A DNA stretch of 64,000 bases. Origin: Stenopsyche tienmushanensis (taxonomy: Eukaryota > Arthropoda > Insecta > Trichoptera > Stenopsychidae). Position 1 is the stretch's first letter, and the number at the start of each line of letters is the position of its first letter. Made by a program: the position numbers and the translations under genes. Below, piece by piece: positions 1 to 11,439 of this stretch. The notes under the pieces are model-generated. The model did not search any database. It saw nothing but the letters and a program-made list of their open reading frames with translations, and had not been told where the DNA came from. The stretch spans positions 310,001 to 374,000 of the forward strand of contig WACJ01000285.1 of NCBI GenBank assembly GCA_008973525.1, written 5' to 3'.

Positions 1-29
1 CGACTCTAATAATGGGAATATCGTAGTAC

Positions 30-110
30 CTGTAGGTAGTCCCGCGTTAAGCGGTTGGACTTGTAACCCAATCATCTCGGGTTCGAATCCCACAGGAGAT
101 GTGGCTGGCA
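30..110 (+). repeat. tRNA-like head of a probable SINE
   Basis: A perfect B-box (GGTTCGAATCC, 80-90) follows an anticodon-like arm. The arm is TTGGA / loop CTTGTAA / CCCAA with one stem mismatch, which puts TGT (threonine) in the anticodon position. The D-arm and acceptor stem are degenerate, so this is not a functional tRNA. A tRNA-derived SINE head or an old tRNA pseudogene fits best. A weaker relative of its 3' half lies near 56198-56245. The first 29 bases of the window belong to a hAT-A repeat that abuts it. Confidence 0.45.
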
Positions 111-138
111 ACCACATTTTTAAAAACATATATATGCC

Positions 139-1410
139 ATGAAAAACCATGTCAAAATGGTTGGTAATGATACCATAAAAAAGGGATCGCTAAAAGCCAC
201 CTCAAAAAAAAAAAAAAATGGTGCTCAAAAGAAAACACTTCGTAGAGATGCCACACATCTCCTGCTAATCCTTTTCGATGTCCTGGAAATTGTTTTGTAT
301 GTTTTAATGCTGCATAATTTTTTTTCATAATTTGTAATTATTTTCGCATTAAAATTTACAATATATGCACGTCGATAGTAAAAGGAAATCTAAGAGCGGA
401 AATCGCAAGGCGTGAGAAGAGACATCAGACAATGAATAATAACAGTATGTTTATTGATGGTTTAACTCAATTTCTATGTTCATAAATTGCTTTGCTAATC
501 CGTGTCCATGAATGCGTTAAGAGACGAATAAAAGTGACAGCTGGATGCAGAAATTAACGGGATGCCAACCTGACATCCCTGTGCTTTGTTTCATTTCATC
601 TGACGTTTGACAATTTAATTTGCAATAAAAAAAAGGTTTAATTTGAAATGAAAACGTTTATCTTGGCGTAAAAATACTGTAGCACAATCTTCGTGGTATT
701 CGAAATGCCCATTAGGAGACGATGTTTGTTTTAAAACCCATTATTGTGAACGGGGTCAGTATGGGGTGGTGCACCGTTGATCGATTTTCTAAAATGAAAA
801 CCATAAAAAAAAACCACCCCGTTGCTAAGAAGTCCGAACATTGATTCATTCCTTAACACTTTATCTTAATGGACTACCCTGCGGGCTGCGGCTCAATATC
901 CATTTAATAATTAGGGGTGCAACGAACCCATCCGTGACAAGAACACATTTACAACAATTAAGCAATAAATAGGCAGCTGTGTATTATTTTATTAAAAAAA
1001 CATCCGGTGAAATTAACAGCGTTGAAGATTTCGAGTCCAAAGTTGAGATTACATCGATTGAAAGACATCATGGTTTTTGTTTTACGATTTCTCAACCGAT
1101 TTCAATTTCTCTTCGATATGCTCTTATGCAATATTATCTATTTCTTTGTCTAAAAATTCTTCCAACGCGTTCGAATTTGATAAATGTACCACGATGTTGA
1201 ATCTGAGCATGCGCGTTTATAAAAACGTGTAATTATGCGAATAAATTAATTCTTATTAATGACTACATCTAATCGAATTCAAACACTGCGTTGTGCAATG
1301 TTATTTTATAATATGGTCAAGTAATTAATATATTTTTTTATAAAAATACCTTTCACCAATGAATATTACGTGTGCAAATTAGTTCGGTCCGTTTTCAAAA
1401 GATAGCTTGA
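139..1410. other. AT-rich DNA, no gene recognised
   Basis: Only short chance reading frames occur. I saw no conserved protein motif and no clear element ends apart from the repeats on either side. Confidence 0.5.
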
Positions 1411-1907
1411 TATGTTTTTCAAATTGTTATATTAACTTTTCCCCACCGGTGATGTATTTACTACACATCGACTCTAATAATGGGAATATCGATATGAAAT
1501 ACTATAGATGCGGGCTTCAGAATTTTTGTATTCAACCGTAATATATTAACGAATCACATCAAAGTATTATAGCATATAAGTATGATTAGAAATCGGGAAT
1601 TTTGCGAGTTTTAGTCCGTGTTTCGGCAGAAAGGAATCTTATTAATCACATTGATGGTGTTATGCGAAAATGGGGGCTCACGCGGTCATCAATTCGAACT
1701 AGCATTTAAATATGTGATGACGTTACCTCCAACGAGTGTGGAGGCTGAGCGTGCATTTTCAGCAGTAAGTTGCCTGACTACCATTTTTACATTAAACAAA
1801 TGGACTTATTAGTAATTTTTGATCAAATTTATCAATGTAATTTCTTAAACTATTAAAAATCCCTATCTCGGGATTCTGAGACTGATACCGGGATTGAAAT
1901 TTTGCGA
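1411..1907 (+). mobile_element. hAT-A copy with transposase C-terminal remnant
   Basis: This truncated copy of the hAT-A family enters at the internal block around ATGTTTTTCAAATTG and runs through the shared block ending in ATGGGAATATCGATATG. It carries a decayed piece of the hAT C-terminal dimerisation region (residues like TSVEAERAFSA, 1729-1762) and stops in degenerate subterminal CCGGGATT repeats. The 5' terminus is missing. A hAT-B fragment follows almost at once. Confidence 0.75.
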
Positions 1908-1911
1908 AATT

Positions 1912-2260
1912 TCTTGCCACGGTATGATGCGCCCGTGGTAGCAAATTTTATCCAAAAAAAGTAATTTATCTACTCAAAAACGTTTTTGAATATGCAGGTT
2001 CGAGATAATCTCATTTGACACATTGACGCACAGTTGCCGTCAAATACCGTCATGCGTCAGCAGATAATACTTGCTTATTACGTCCATGGATACCGTCTTC
2101 GCCGACACTTCAAATCTTATCTCACATCGACGAAACTCATCAACTTTCTAACTAAACTTGCATTCCTACCCTTATCTGTTCGCACTTGCTTATGTTCACG
2201 TTGTTTTTTTTTAATTTGACTAATTACAGAGTCAAGCTTATCGATCTAAGATAAATAACA
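1912..2260 (+). mobile_element. hAT-B fragment (5' end side)
   Basis: It starts inside the hAT-B left end, in the stretch reading GGTATGATGCGCCCGTGG, and continues with the internal block CACAGTTGCCGTCAAATACC. That block is also found in the complete hAT-B copy at 16068-17027 and, reversed, at 29150-29285. The outermost CAGAGCC terminus is lost. No coding capacity was seen. Confidence 0.6.
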
Positions 2261-2861
2261 CATGAGAGAAGATGCGCCACATGTGTGCGTTATAATATCG
2301 CATCGCTATTCCTTCTGTTTACGCTCCGATTATTGTACATATTTGGGCCCCGTGAGAAACAACAACGATTCACAGTGTTAACATGTCTGTTATATTCCCG
2401 TCGGAATAAAACCGATGTATCAACAGGTGCAATAGATAACCCGAAAGAGTTAAGATGTGTGATTTTACACTTCCTGGATGAGAGATAGATTATTTAGACA
2501 ATGATCTAAATAGCCTATTCACAGACTGTTACTGCACTTAACTCTCGGAGGTTTATCGTAGCATCGCATCGTAAGCAACCATTATAACCTCTCAGTCGCC
2601 ACTCAATTCACCGCATCACAGGCCGTGTCGCCTTTCGGGTGCAAAGAGTTAAACAGCCCAAAAAAAGCTAAAAGAGTTAAAGTGCAATCGGCCAATAATG
2701 AGGTCAAAATTAATAGAACAAACAGCACAAAGCGGATGGACGTGTGAAGAATTTATATTAAACAGTCGGGACTATTTTTACGCTTGAAATATTTACGGAA
2801 ATTTGATAAAAAGTAAGATTTCACACACAATTTTTATGACCCAATATTCTTACGTCGGCTC

Positions 2862-3161
2862 TTATTGGCCTTCGTCCAAGGCTTCGGATAAACAAGTGTA
2901 AAAGTCAACACGAAGGAAACCGTGCAAAAAAAACCCATGCACAATGCACGCAGAAGTGCCGAAATAAAGACTGCATCGTTTTTGAGAAATCGCAACACAC
3001 CGAGAAATTTCTCGGATTGTGATTAAAACGATATATTTGTTATCGTGAGTCGTATGGCTCATAGGGTGATTCATTATTTCAGAATGTGCTCGTCTTTGAG
3101 CCAGAATACGTTGTGACACAGAGCGAACAAATTGACGGCTGCTCATTTGAATAACATTCAC
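2862..3161 (-). pseudogene. possible Tc1-like transposase N-terminal relic
   Basis: A 99-codon open frame on the minus strand contains a stretch (THDNKYIVLITIRE) that resembles the TT-x-D-[RK]YIV-L segment seen in the N-terminal DNA-binding part of Tc1-like transposases. Nothing downstream matches clearly and no inverted termini were found. It may be a chance frame. A translated search against Tc1 transposases would decide. Confidence 0.2.
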
Positions 3162-3439
3162 AAACTAAATGCCCTCGAATTTTCAGCAAGTTACAGCAAA
3201 GGTATTGTTTTATAATTATTTAAATTTGATTTTTGCACTCGTATTTTATTTCAGCTTATTAGTTAATTAAAAATAATGATTGCAGCAAAAAAAAATAAAA
3301 ACTCTTCTAAAGTAAGCCCATTATTATTTAGATTTCAACTATAAAGTTTGAATGTAAGAAGACCTCAAAGATAGTCTTCAACGTACTCACTCTGATAGCT
3401 GATGATTTTTCTATCTTAATACACTTTAGTCGGGACACC

Positions 3440-3910
3440 CAGGATACTCAAAGCTCTTTTTGTGCGACTTTTTTTGTGCGATTTCGAAGTTATGCGGTTT
3501 TTTCAAAAGATTTTTTTTATTTCATAAAGAGTACGTATTAAGATATTTTGGATAAAATAGAATATAAAACATCAACACTAATCGATTTTTTAAAAAATTG
3601 ATTTTATTTTTTTGCATTTTTCCAATGTTTCGACGTTTAAAAATACATACTACAAAGGAATTTTCAAAATTCCAACTATTTACGGAGTTATAACTATTTT
3701 AGTGCCGCGTCAACTTGTCTAGTCCTACCATAATGAAATCTTGCAACGGTTGTCATGATTTTTTTAACTAACTTTTTTTATGCGATTTTGGATATATTTT
3801 ATATAGCCGTTTCAAAGTTATGCGGTTTTTAAAATTCATGGAGCGCATCTTCACTTTTTCTACGTCAAGTCATAGCTTTTTTTGTGCGATTTTCCGCGGA
3901 ACGCAATGAT
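3440..3910 (+). repeat. AT-rich dispersed repeat (TGTGCGATTTTCCGC family)
   Basis: This stretch shares long blocks with 27390-28160 and 46860-47110, including AGATATTTTGGATAAAATAG, TTCCAATGTTTCGAC, TTTCAAAGTTATGCGGTTTTT and GTGCGATTTTCCGC. The class is unknown. No coding signal and no clear termini were seen. Confidence 0.6.
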
Positions 3911-4051
3911 AATTGCCATCAAAAGTATCACATCGGGTACACAAATATTGTGTCGTATGTGTGCGGTCCATAAAAGAGAAATCCTTTCAAAACTATCATA
4001 AAAAATTTTGCACATGGGCCCACAATTATTTTTTAAGCCCTATGTCCTAAG

Positions 4052-4512
4052 TAGGGAATCCAATCCCGGGATCCCGGACAGTTTTAGGTCCTTATGAATC
4101 CCGGGATTAGTAAACGTAATCCCGAAAAAATCGGGATTGAAATTTTTATCTAATGGAAATCGTACACCTCACGAGCACGTTGAAGGCTTTTAAATCGAGA
4201 CATTCTCGCCGAAATTTGGACGCTTGGAAACAGTGGCGTATCTACTAATTTAAGAGCTTAAGCAACGCATTACATATATGTTTTTCAAATTGTTTTATTA
4301 AGCTTTCCCTACCGGTGATGTATTTACTACACCCGACTCTATTTTTTTATATTAAACAAATGGACTTATCAATATTTTTTATCAAATTTATCAATGTAAT
4401 TTCTTAAACTATCGAAAATCCCGATCCCGGGATCCCGGGACTGATTTCGGGATCGTCTAATGCAATCCCGAAATCCCGGGATTGAAATTTTGGCTCGGGA
4501 TTGGATTCCCTA
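4052..4512 (+). mobile_element. hAT-A element, both ends intact, 8-bp TSD
   Basis: This 461-bp non-autonomous hAT element is flanked by a perfect 8-bp target duplication GTCCTAAG (4044-4051 and 4513-4520). Its 17-bp terminal inverted repeat TAGGGAATCCAATCCCG is identical at both ends. Subterminal regions are filled with palindromic CCCGGGATCCCGG-like units, plausible transposase binding sites. There is no transposase frame, so it must be mobilised in trans. It is the best reference for the family limits in this window. Confidence 0.93.
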
Positions 4513-4689
4513 GTCCTAAGGTTGGTGAAATAGAATTTCTTTTCAACATTTTGAAAAAATACTCAAAATTTCTACTTCAAGTCGTCATAACTGTTTCATT
4601 TTTTGGTTTTGTATTTTGCAATGTATTTTATGTAGTCTTGTTTATACCCTTTCCAACGATATGATTATGATTGTTTATTTACTATTAAT

Positions 4690-4960
4690 TGTTTTGGCAG
4701 CCCTAATCTATGGCTCGCGCTTTCTCTAGATCTGACACCACTGGATTTCTTTGCCTGGAGACGTGCCCTATTCCGTGGCTCGCATGGCTCTTCAGACCTG
4801 ACACTACTGGATTTATTTGTCTAGGGACGTGCAAAATAATTAATTTACACGATAGAGCTCATAATCATAATTGAAGAAATAATCTCCGCTATTGCAAAAA
4901 TTAAAGAGCAAATGTTACTTCAGACGACTACAATTTAACGACTTATTGAATGATATGTAT
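4690..4960 (+). pseudogene. mariner-type transposase catalytic segment, duplicated in tandem
   Basis: One frame reads SLDLTPLDFFAWRRALF and then, 66 bp later, SSDLTLLDLFV followed by a stop. This resembles the R-SPDLTPLDFFLWG motif around the last catalytic acidic residue of one insect Tc1/mariner-group (IS630-type) transposase lineage. Here the period of 66 bp keeps the frame. A downstream tail (ATTTACACGATAGAG and beyond) also occurs at 41383-41540 and, reversed, at 40340-40430. Confidence 0.6.
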
Positions 4961-5447
4961 GATATGTAGCATATTGTTGGACTTAAGTGTGTTAAGATCA
5001 CAATTTATATTTATAATTATTTATTGCACAATCAGCTCGGATAACATTCATATGTCGAAATTTATCGTCCAATCCGAAATAACCCCCCCAACGTTAAATA
5101 TTTATTTATATTAAACTAGGTCTGCGATGACCTTTCCTATTTCAACGGCTCGTTTGTTTGGACGTAGCCCTTTCTTGGATCAGCGAACTGCTTCTAAAAT
5201 TGAAATTCCAACGAATGGAAATGCACCTAAACGTGTCGATGAACATTAACACCAATGTACCAAATAAACGAGGCACTAAACCGCTCAGAGTTGGCGCCTT
5301 GAGCAGTGGCAGACGTGCTGGATACTTGCGTATTTATTTCAGACGGTTGATCCAATATTTGCGCAGACTATTTACTCAATGTGCATGGTAAATTTTATTG
5401 GGAAATGACCCAGTTGGTAATACAATTGTAATGACGGATGATAGGTA

Positions 5448-5515
5448 TTAACGCTTTGCGGTCCGAAGTCTCGCGGATGCGTCCTCGAGGGACTTCCGAG
5501 GAGAGGATCTATGAA
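5448..5515 (+). repeat. solo end of a TTAA (piggyBac-like) element
   Basis: TTAACGCTTTGCGGTCC at 5448-5464 resembles piggyBac-type termini that begin next to a TTAA target. A related pair of facing ends lies at 20667-20727. The opposite end was not found nearby. Confidence 0.4.
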
Positions 5516-5782
5516 TTTCAATTACAGTTGTAATGACAATGTGTTAAAAGAACTTTTTTGTGGCTTCTAAGGCTGCCCAAAGATATAACGAACGAAATAT
5601 GTCACACGATGCGATTTAATTTATTTCGTCATTAAATCTACCAATGTTGGATGACTAGCATGGTTGGGATATTAAAAAATCACACATGCTAATTACATAA
5701 ACATCTTATACGCACATTAAATATATAAATATAATTGTGGGGAGTCAAAAAACTGTCTAATCTAAATGTAGATGTTGATTTT

Positions 5783-6143
5783 ATAATAATGGGAATATAA
5801 TATTTCATATCGATATTCCCATTATTAAAGTCGAGGTGTAGTAAATACATCACCGGTAGAGAAAAGTTAATAAAACAATTTGAAAAACATATATGTATAC
5901 ATAGATTAGACGGTTACTGCCCTTAGGCATCGCCTAAGCTCGCTAATTAGTAGTTACGCCACTGTTTCTAAGCGTCCAGATTTTGGCGAGAATGTATCGA
6001 TTTAGTAGCCTTCAACATGTTGGTGAGTTGTACGATTTCTGTTTGATAAAAGTTTCAAATCCGATTTTTTCGGGATTACGTTTATTAATCCCGGGATTCA
6101 TAAGCACCAAAAACTGTCCGGGATCCCGGGATTGGATTCCCTA
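5783..6143 (-). mobile_element. hAT-A copy, minus orientation
   Basis: The family's 5' terminus is present at the right (ending GGATTCCCTA at 6143), with subterminal CCCGGGATT units and the internal block down to the ATCGATATTCCC segment. The inner end is odd: 5785-5798 is the inverted complement of 5813-5826, so the copy breaks off in a short inverted duplication. No target duplication could be paired. Confidence 0.85.
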
Positions 6144-6334
6144 CCCATGACCCAAAGGCATTGGAATAAAAATATTTCATTGTATTGACATCATACACAG
6201 ATAAATAATTTGACACAGCGCTTCTTAAGATAGCGACTTAGCGCATCGTCCGATGATAAAAGCGCATCGATCGCAAATAGCTTTGGCACACTAACATCCT
6301 AACGGCAATTAAATTCTATTTCTGCAGTCGACAA

Positions 6335-6487
6335 ATGTTAACGAAGCTACTTTTTCTTATGCTAGTTTACACAATCGCAGGATTTTCCGGCGATGCCGTC
6401 ACGATGGATACTATTTCCATGGCGGAAGAGCAACACGATATCGCCAAGTCTTCGGCAATCGGCGAGAAGAATACCCGAGCTGATTGA
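6335..6487 (+). CDS. hypothetical short secreted-protein-like ORF
   Basis: This 50-codon frame begins with a basic residue and a hydrophobic stretch (MLTKLLFLMLVYTIAG), followed by a polar, acidic tail ending in a stop. That layout suits a signal peptide with cleavage near AGFSG. A pyrimidine-rich AG (TTCTATTTCTGCAG) ends at 6328, seven bases before the ATG, and could be a splice acceptor, so this may be one exon of a host gene. I recognise no family. The length allows chance, and no second exon was identified. Confidence 0.25.
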   Translation: MLTKLLFLMLVYTIAGFSGDAVTMDTISMAEEQHDIAKSSAIGEKNTRAD

Positions 6488-6489
6488 CG

Positions 6490-7640
6490 CTTATGTCTGA
6501 AGAATCATACATCCTACTCGGCGATGAGGAAATCCGACAAAGACCCAATTTAATATTGCCAACGAACCTTGGAATCGCAACTGTTATGGTGCCAAGCCCT
6601 TTCTGAGACAGTTGATGGCCGCTCTCTTCTGATCTCATCACATGTGTTGTGTTGGATGAGAAATCGTTTCATATCAGAATTCAGGACATTGCGTCAAGAT
6701 TTAAAAACCTCGAAGGAACGATCCATGTGTTCCCCGATCCCGAAGTTAAAAACTGCTGAATTTAAAGAATAAACCATAATTTACTGTAGGCTTTGAACGA
6801 AAATATTCTAAAAGTCCTTTTTGGACCTCATCGTTTGTTTAGTAATTTTTCCCAACCAAATAATGCTGCATAAATCTAAAAAGATGGGAATCCGACGGAA
6901 CAATGACTGGAGAATTAATTGTTCACAATAAAATATTGCATTTATTGTTTATCCAAGTGTGTATCCAAATTAATGATACCCTTGCAGTCCCACCAAACAG
7001 ACAAAATATTTTTTTTGTTGTCTTCCACTTCCAAGGCAATTCTTTGAATCAAAATTTCCAGATGGACTATGAAGGATCATAAAAACCCGATACGCAAAAT
7101 AAAATCTCATCATTTTTAAATCTGAGTGGGGAAAAAATGTAGAAACAAAATGTCGAGTCAGGCTCGACATAGGACCGCAAAAAATTAAAATATCGCCAGT
7201 ACATTGCAAATAATTTTAGTGGCGCGCATTGAAGTCTCTTTTATTGAAAAAATGATAAAGCATTAAATTTCGAATAAATTCTTCGCTCGGCGAAAATCAA
7301 TCCATTGTAAATTGGGTTGTTAAATTTGAATTTTAAGTCAAAATTTATTTTTGATGAGTATAATCACCTACAGAGCACAAACCACGACTTGTTGAAGTGC
7401 AGCAGCCTAAGTGCAACCAATCCCCAAAAACGGTCAAACAATAAAACGAAAACCATTTTGGGTTTTACTTATATCTATCCAAACCCCAAAAAAGTTTGAG
7501 CATTATTTCAAAAAAATATGTACATTTCAGTATCGTAAAAATGATAATGATACGGATTGTTCTTCTACTCTAGTTTAATAAAATATTTAAAAACGATAAA
7601 TTTAAAATGTCGTTTGCCTGAAATATTTAGGCTAAAATTT
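6490..7640. other. anonymous DNA
   Basis: Overlapping short frames exist on both strands, but none shows a recognisable domain. No repeat shared with the rest of the window was noticed. Confidence 0.4.
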
Positions 7641-7646
7641 CATATT

Positions 7647-8581
7647 CGCAAAATTCCCGATTTCCCGACAAATTATTTATTTCCGTCGCTGCAGATAAAT
7701 AGCGTGGGCGATATATCATCCCCGCATAGTAGCGGCATCTTCTATTTCTTTCCAGGTGCAATGTGCTATTTTAGCAGCGCCACCTCTTGTGGCCCTGCGG
7801 AGACATTGCACCTGCTTACCGACCGATCGCTTCTTGCGCGTGCATCGTTACCGGCTGGGTAGTGACGCGCAGGAAGCGGGAGTCGGGAGAGTCGTCCGTT
7901 GGCCTTGGCTGCGGGAGGTCGTCCCTCCTGCAGCCAGACTTCTCTCTCTCTACCTGTGCTGGGGAATAAATAGTTATCCTGTGAAGAGAGTCTTTCTGTT
8001 CAACGCCCTTCGTATTCCCATCCCTTCGTCCAGTACATCACAGCCCGATAGCAGAACGGACCCGTGCAGTAGCGCGGCCATCCCGACGAGCACGTGGAGG
8101 CGGGGAGCCGCCCGGGGACTCTGCCCCGAGAGCGCCCCCGCCTCAAACGTTACACTTACATACAATAATACTTTGATGTGGTTCGTAGTTATATTACGGG
8201 GGAATGCAAAAATTCTGAAGCCCGTATCTATTATATTTCATATCGATATTCCCATTATTAGAGTCGATGTGTAGTAAATACATCACCGGTAGGGAAAGAT
8301 TAATATAACAATTTGAAAAACATATATGTATTTTATCCATAGATTAGACAGTTTCTGCCCCTAGGCGTCGCCTAAGCTCGCCAATTAGTAGATACGCCAC
8401 TGTTTCCAAGCGTCCAGATTTCGGGGGGGATGTCTCGATTTAGCAGCCTTAATCGTGCTGGTGAGGTGCACGATTTCTGTTAGATAAAAATTTCAATCTC
8501 TAATTTTTCGGGATTACGTTTATTAATCCCGGGATTCATGAGCACCTAAAACTGACCGGGATTCCGGGATTGGATTCCCTA
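7647..8581 (-). mobile_element. hAT-A copy split by a GC1 insertion
   Basis: The hAT-A sequence at 7647-7705 (reversed GGGAAATCGGGAATTTTGCG block) resumes at 8155 and continues to the terminal GGATTCCCTA at 8581. Compared with the uninterrupted copy at 55594-55797, the break falls inside the stretch AATACTTATATACAATAAT, and what lies between is GC1. The GC1 copy therefore arrived after this hAT-A copy. Confidence 0.8.
7706..8154 (+). repeat. GC1 repeat, inserted in hAT-A
   Basis: This GC-rich repeat of about 450 bp begins GCGTGGGCGATATATCATCC and ends CAAACGTTACA. It includes the conserved imperfect hairpin at 7906-7936 (TGGCTGCGGGAGG facing CCTCCTGCAGCCA). The minus strand carries a frame (LHVLVGMAALLHGSV) related to frames in the copies at 9.5 and 30.8 kb. 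The class is unknown. No unambiguous target duplication was seen. Confidence 0.75.
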
Positions 8582-8589
8582 CAAGGCAC

Positions 8590-9490
8590 AAGAAAACTCA
8601 TTCACAGAATTAGCTTATTTGCTCAAATATATATGAGTACACATTAACTTCGAAAGTTATGTATATTTTAGTGAGAATTAAAAATAGCAGTATTGCAAAA
8701 AATCGCCCACCGTAATTGTGTTAAATATCTCGGTGTTAGAATGTCACTTTTTAGTTATTTTTTATTTGTTATCTAGATTATTTGATTGATAGCTTCTGTC
8801 TCATATTATCGAGTAGCGTAGGTTTTATTTGGGTAGTTCCAATTGAATCGACGGTGTCATTACGGAAAAGGTCAAAAAAAAATCGAAATGTTGACTGCTT
8901 TCTTCTTACCATTTAAGGCCGAGAAGTCAATATGGAAGAATCACTATAAAAAATATGGGTCAAAGCCATATACAGAGAACGCTTTTTGGAAACACATAAG
9001 ACAAGAATGCTTTTAATCGCTGTAGAGTAAATTATGATTTATAATATGGGAGAAGAAAAAAAAATGACCGCCACTTTGATCCGTAAAAGGCTTAAAGATT
9101 TGGTCAACTAGTTCTGATCGAATTTCATTCACCAGCTCCTTATATGATAGATGGATATTACACAATCTTCTAATCAACTTCAATTCGTTCCAGGCTATAA
9201 AAGCATCTACATGCACGTATGACTATTTTTCTGTGATGAAATATCAGAATTGATGGAAATAACATTTTATACTCTCGCGGGGGATAAGAGTTTGATATGA
9301 GCCTTTTGATCCAATAACGGGGATGAATAGGTCAGTGCTCTAAGCGAACAATCACTTAGGGTTGCAATGACCGAGCAAAACCAAGTTGAAATGGAATCAT
9401 ACGTCAATAATCTTGAGATGCATTAAATCATAATCTTAGATTGGAATACATAATTGCGAAAAAATATTAATTAAGATTTCGGGCAGGTCA
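8590..9490. other. anonymous AT-rich DNA
   Basis: No recognisable coding region or shared repeat was seen. Short frames here lack any motif. Confidence 0.4.
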
Positions 9491-9499
9491 TCTACATTA

Positions 9500-9789
9500 T
9501 GTCTGAGCAGATTTAATTCGCCAGATTAAGAGCGACATCTTCCGTCTCTCTTCAGTTGCAATATGCTATTTTAACAGCGCCATCTCTTGTGGCCCTGCGG
9601 AGACATTGCACCTGCATACCGACGGATCGCTTCTTGCGCGTGCACCGTTGCCGCTGTCTATTCCCATCCATTCGTCCAGCAACATCACGGCTCGATAGAA
9701 AAACGGACCCGTACGCTAGCTCGGCCATCCCGATGAGCACATGAAGGCAGAGAGCCGCCCAGGGACTCTGCCCCCGTCTCAGCGTTACA
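9500..9789 (+). repeat. GC1 repeat with internal deletion
   Basis: The copy runs from sequence shared with 19040-19100 (AGAGCGACATCTTCCGTCTC) to CAGCGTTACA. The central hairpin segment is deleted, joining CGTTGCCG directly to TCTATTCCCATCC. The minus-strand frame LIGMAELAYGSVFLSSRDV is retained. Confidence 0.7.
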
Positions 9790-10277
9790 CGTCCATAGGT
9801 CGCCGAATGCCTATTGCCAATGAATTGAACACAAGGAAATGAAAATATAACAGAGTAATGATTCGATGGGTGGTCCTTTGCATTCCTCTGTTTCGCCTGT
9901 TTAAGGCATCAATTTTGTTCCGATGGGTCCTATGTTGAGTGTAAATTGATATGCTTATATTTTAGCATAGATTTTAATCATTTAAGTGCTACGCCAAATT
10001 TCGCTAATTTTCCAAAAATGCGACGTAAAAAATGACAAACCGCAACACGCAAATTTGGTAACGCACCAAATAAAAAATCTTTAATCTCATAAAATCGGAT
10101 TTTCGTAATCGTGTAAACGCACATTTTCAGACTGGAATTCGACGTCTATGTATCGTATATAATGTCACTAATAATGATGGATGATATGTTGTAAACATCT
10201 AGGGAAAAAACAGCAAAGGATTAACATGTTTTGTGGTTTTCCCTTGTCGCACTGACTGACAACCCTAGTACTCTTCA

Positions 10278-11095
10278 TTAACACTATCATGGCCGCATCA
10301 AATGATCAAGACGACAGACATCAGGCGGCGACTGACTGGATTGGGGATTCATTATTAATCAAACCCATTTCCTGCGCTGCTGTATCGTCTGTTCCGGGTT
10401 ACCCCGGACTAGCCACACTAAGTGTCTTCCACTGATCCTTTAGCCACGTGAGAAACATTATGCGTGGAGCGTTCAGGTGCCCAACTTTTTTGCTCCACAC
10501 CCTCCAGAGGAGGCGAAGTTTCCGCGGGAAAGATCAGTTTCAGACCATGTGCACCCGAAGGCGCGATGGAGGAGGAAGAACAAAGGATATTCTAAGTTCA
10601 AGGGATTTACTTTCGCGGCTTCACTGCCACCACGACTCCAACCTCAGTTTGAAGGGGGCTGCAGCAGATGATGGACTGCAGGGACTACCCCTTCCCCATG
10701 GTAATCGTATAGATTCGGTCATTCTTAGTACCTAGCCACTTAGTACTGTTGAGGATAGTGGTGAGCCTTTGACACACCCAAACACATGTTCCACACACTT
10801 CTTTATGGGTACACAGCACATGGTGACCTGCGCACTCAACTTATATTAGCTGGGCTACTCCAGCTGCGTTTGATGAGCTAACCGATGGGCTACTTTCGCA
10901 CACCTCTACTCCACCAATACTCCAGGAGCGTAGGGTTGGCCCTCTGGGGTTTTATGGGTGGGCATCGTGGAGTCTAACGACCACCCGAAATCAAAGGATT
11001 AGACCATTTAACGTATCATCATGTGGCATCATGCGGCCGCCAATGGTCAAACCCCTGATGATGCAACATATGCATCACCCGCTACGAAAGTGTTT
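10278..11095 (+). mobile_element. TTAA-ended repeat carrying a large insertion
   Basis: The left end is TTAACACTATCATGGCCGC at 10278. The right end, reversed, reads ACACTTTCGTAGCGG near 11081-11095, with its TTAA decayed. The same family forms the outer shell of the nest at 16040-17568. The inner right part (TGATGCAACATATGCATCAC) matches that nest. Most of the interior (about 10330-10985) is a foreign segment related to 20990-21570. Confidence 0.6.
10330..10985 (+). repeat. unclassified inserted repeat (relative of 20990-21570)
   Basis: It shares GGGTTACCCCGGACTAGCC, a GCTCC-ACACCCTCCAGA segment and the final TTTTATGGGTGGGCATCGTG region with the insertion at 20990-21570. Open frames of 64-95 codons lie here but are not conserved in the second copy, so I treat it as non-coding or as untranslated sequence of a retroelement. 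Limits are approximate. Confidence 0.55.
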
Positions 11096-11219
11096 TTGTT
11101 TTGTTGTGTCAAAATTTTTGCATGTTGAATACATACCAAAATGAACGATCGTTTTTTTCTGGACGTATCCAGAGATGTCATAGATTAAATAACCATAATA
11201 ATCATATTTGCGAATATAG

Positions 11220-11400
11220 ACGCGTATGCAGGGGTGCGCCTGCCATGTGAACAAAATGTGCACCGCATAAGGGCGGCCGATTTAAATCGATTATGAGGGA
11301 CGGGCGTTTGCCACCTCATAGAGATATTATACCGCATTAAAAATATAACGATATCATAGTTTGGAGACTATATTTACGTTACGTTGCTTATTGTAGCACG
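11220..11400 (+). repeat. dispersed repeat shared with 40520-40680
   Basis: Both loci contain ATGCACCGCAT-like sequence, GATTTAAATCGATTATG and CTATATTTACGTTGC in the same order. The class is unknown and no ends were identified. Confidence 0.5.
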
Positions 11401-11439
11401 TGCGAATTATCATCCCCTTACAATGTTGCCGTTAATCTG

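Noticed and set aside
10448..10735. 95-codon frame in a GC-richer segment
   Set aside because: The related segment at 20990-21570 does not keep the frame, so it is probably not coding.
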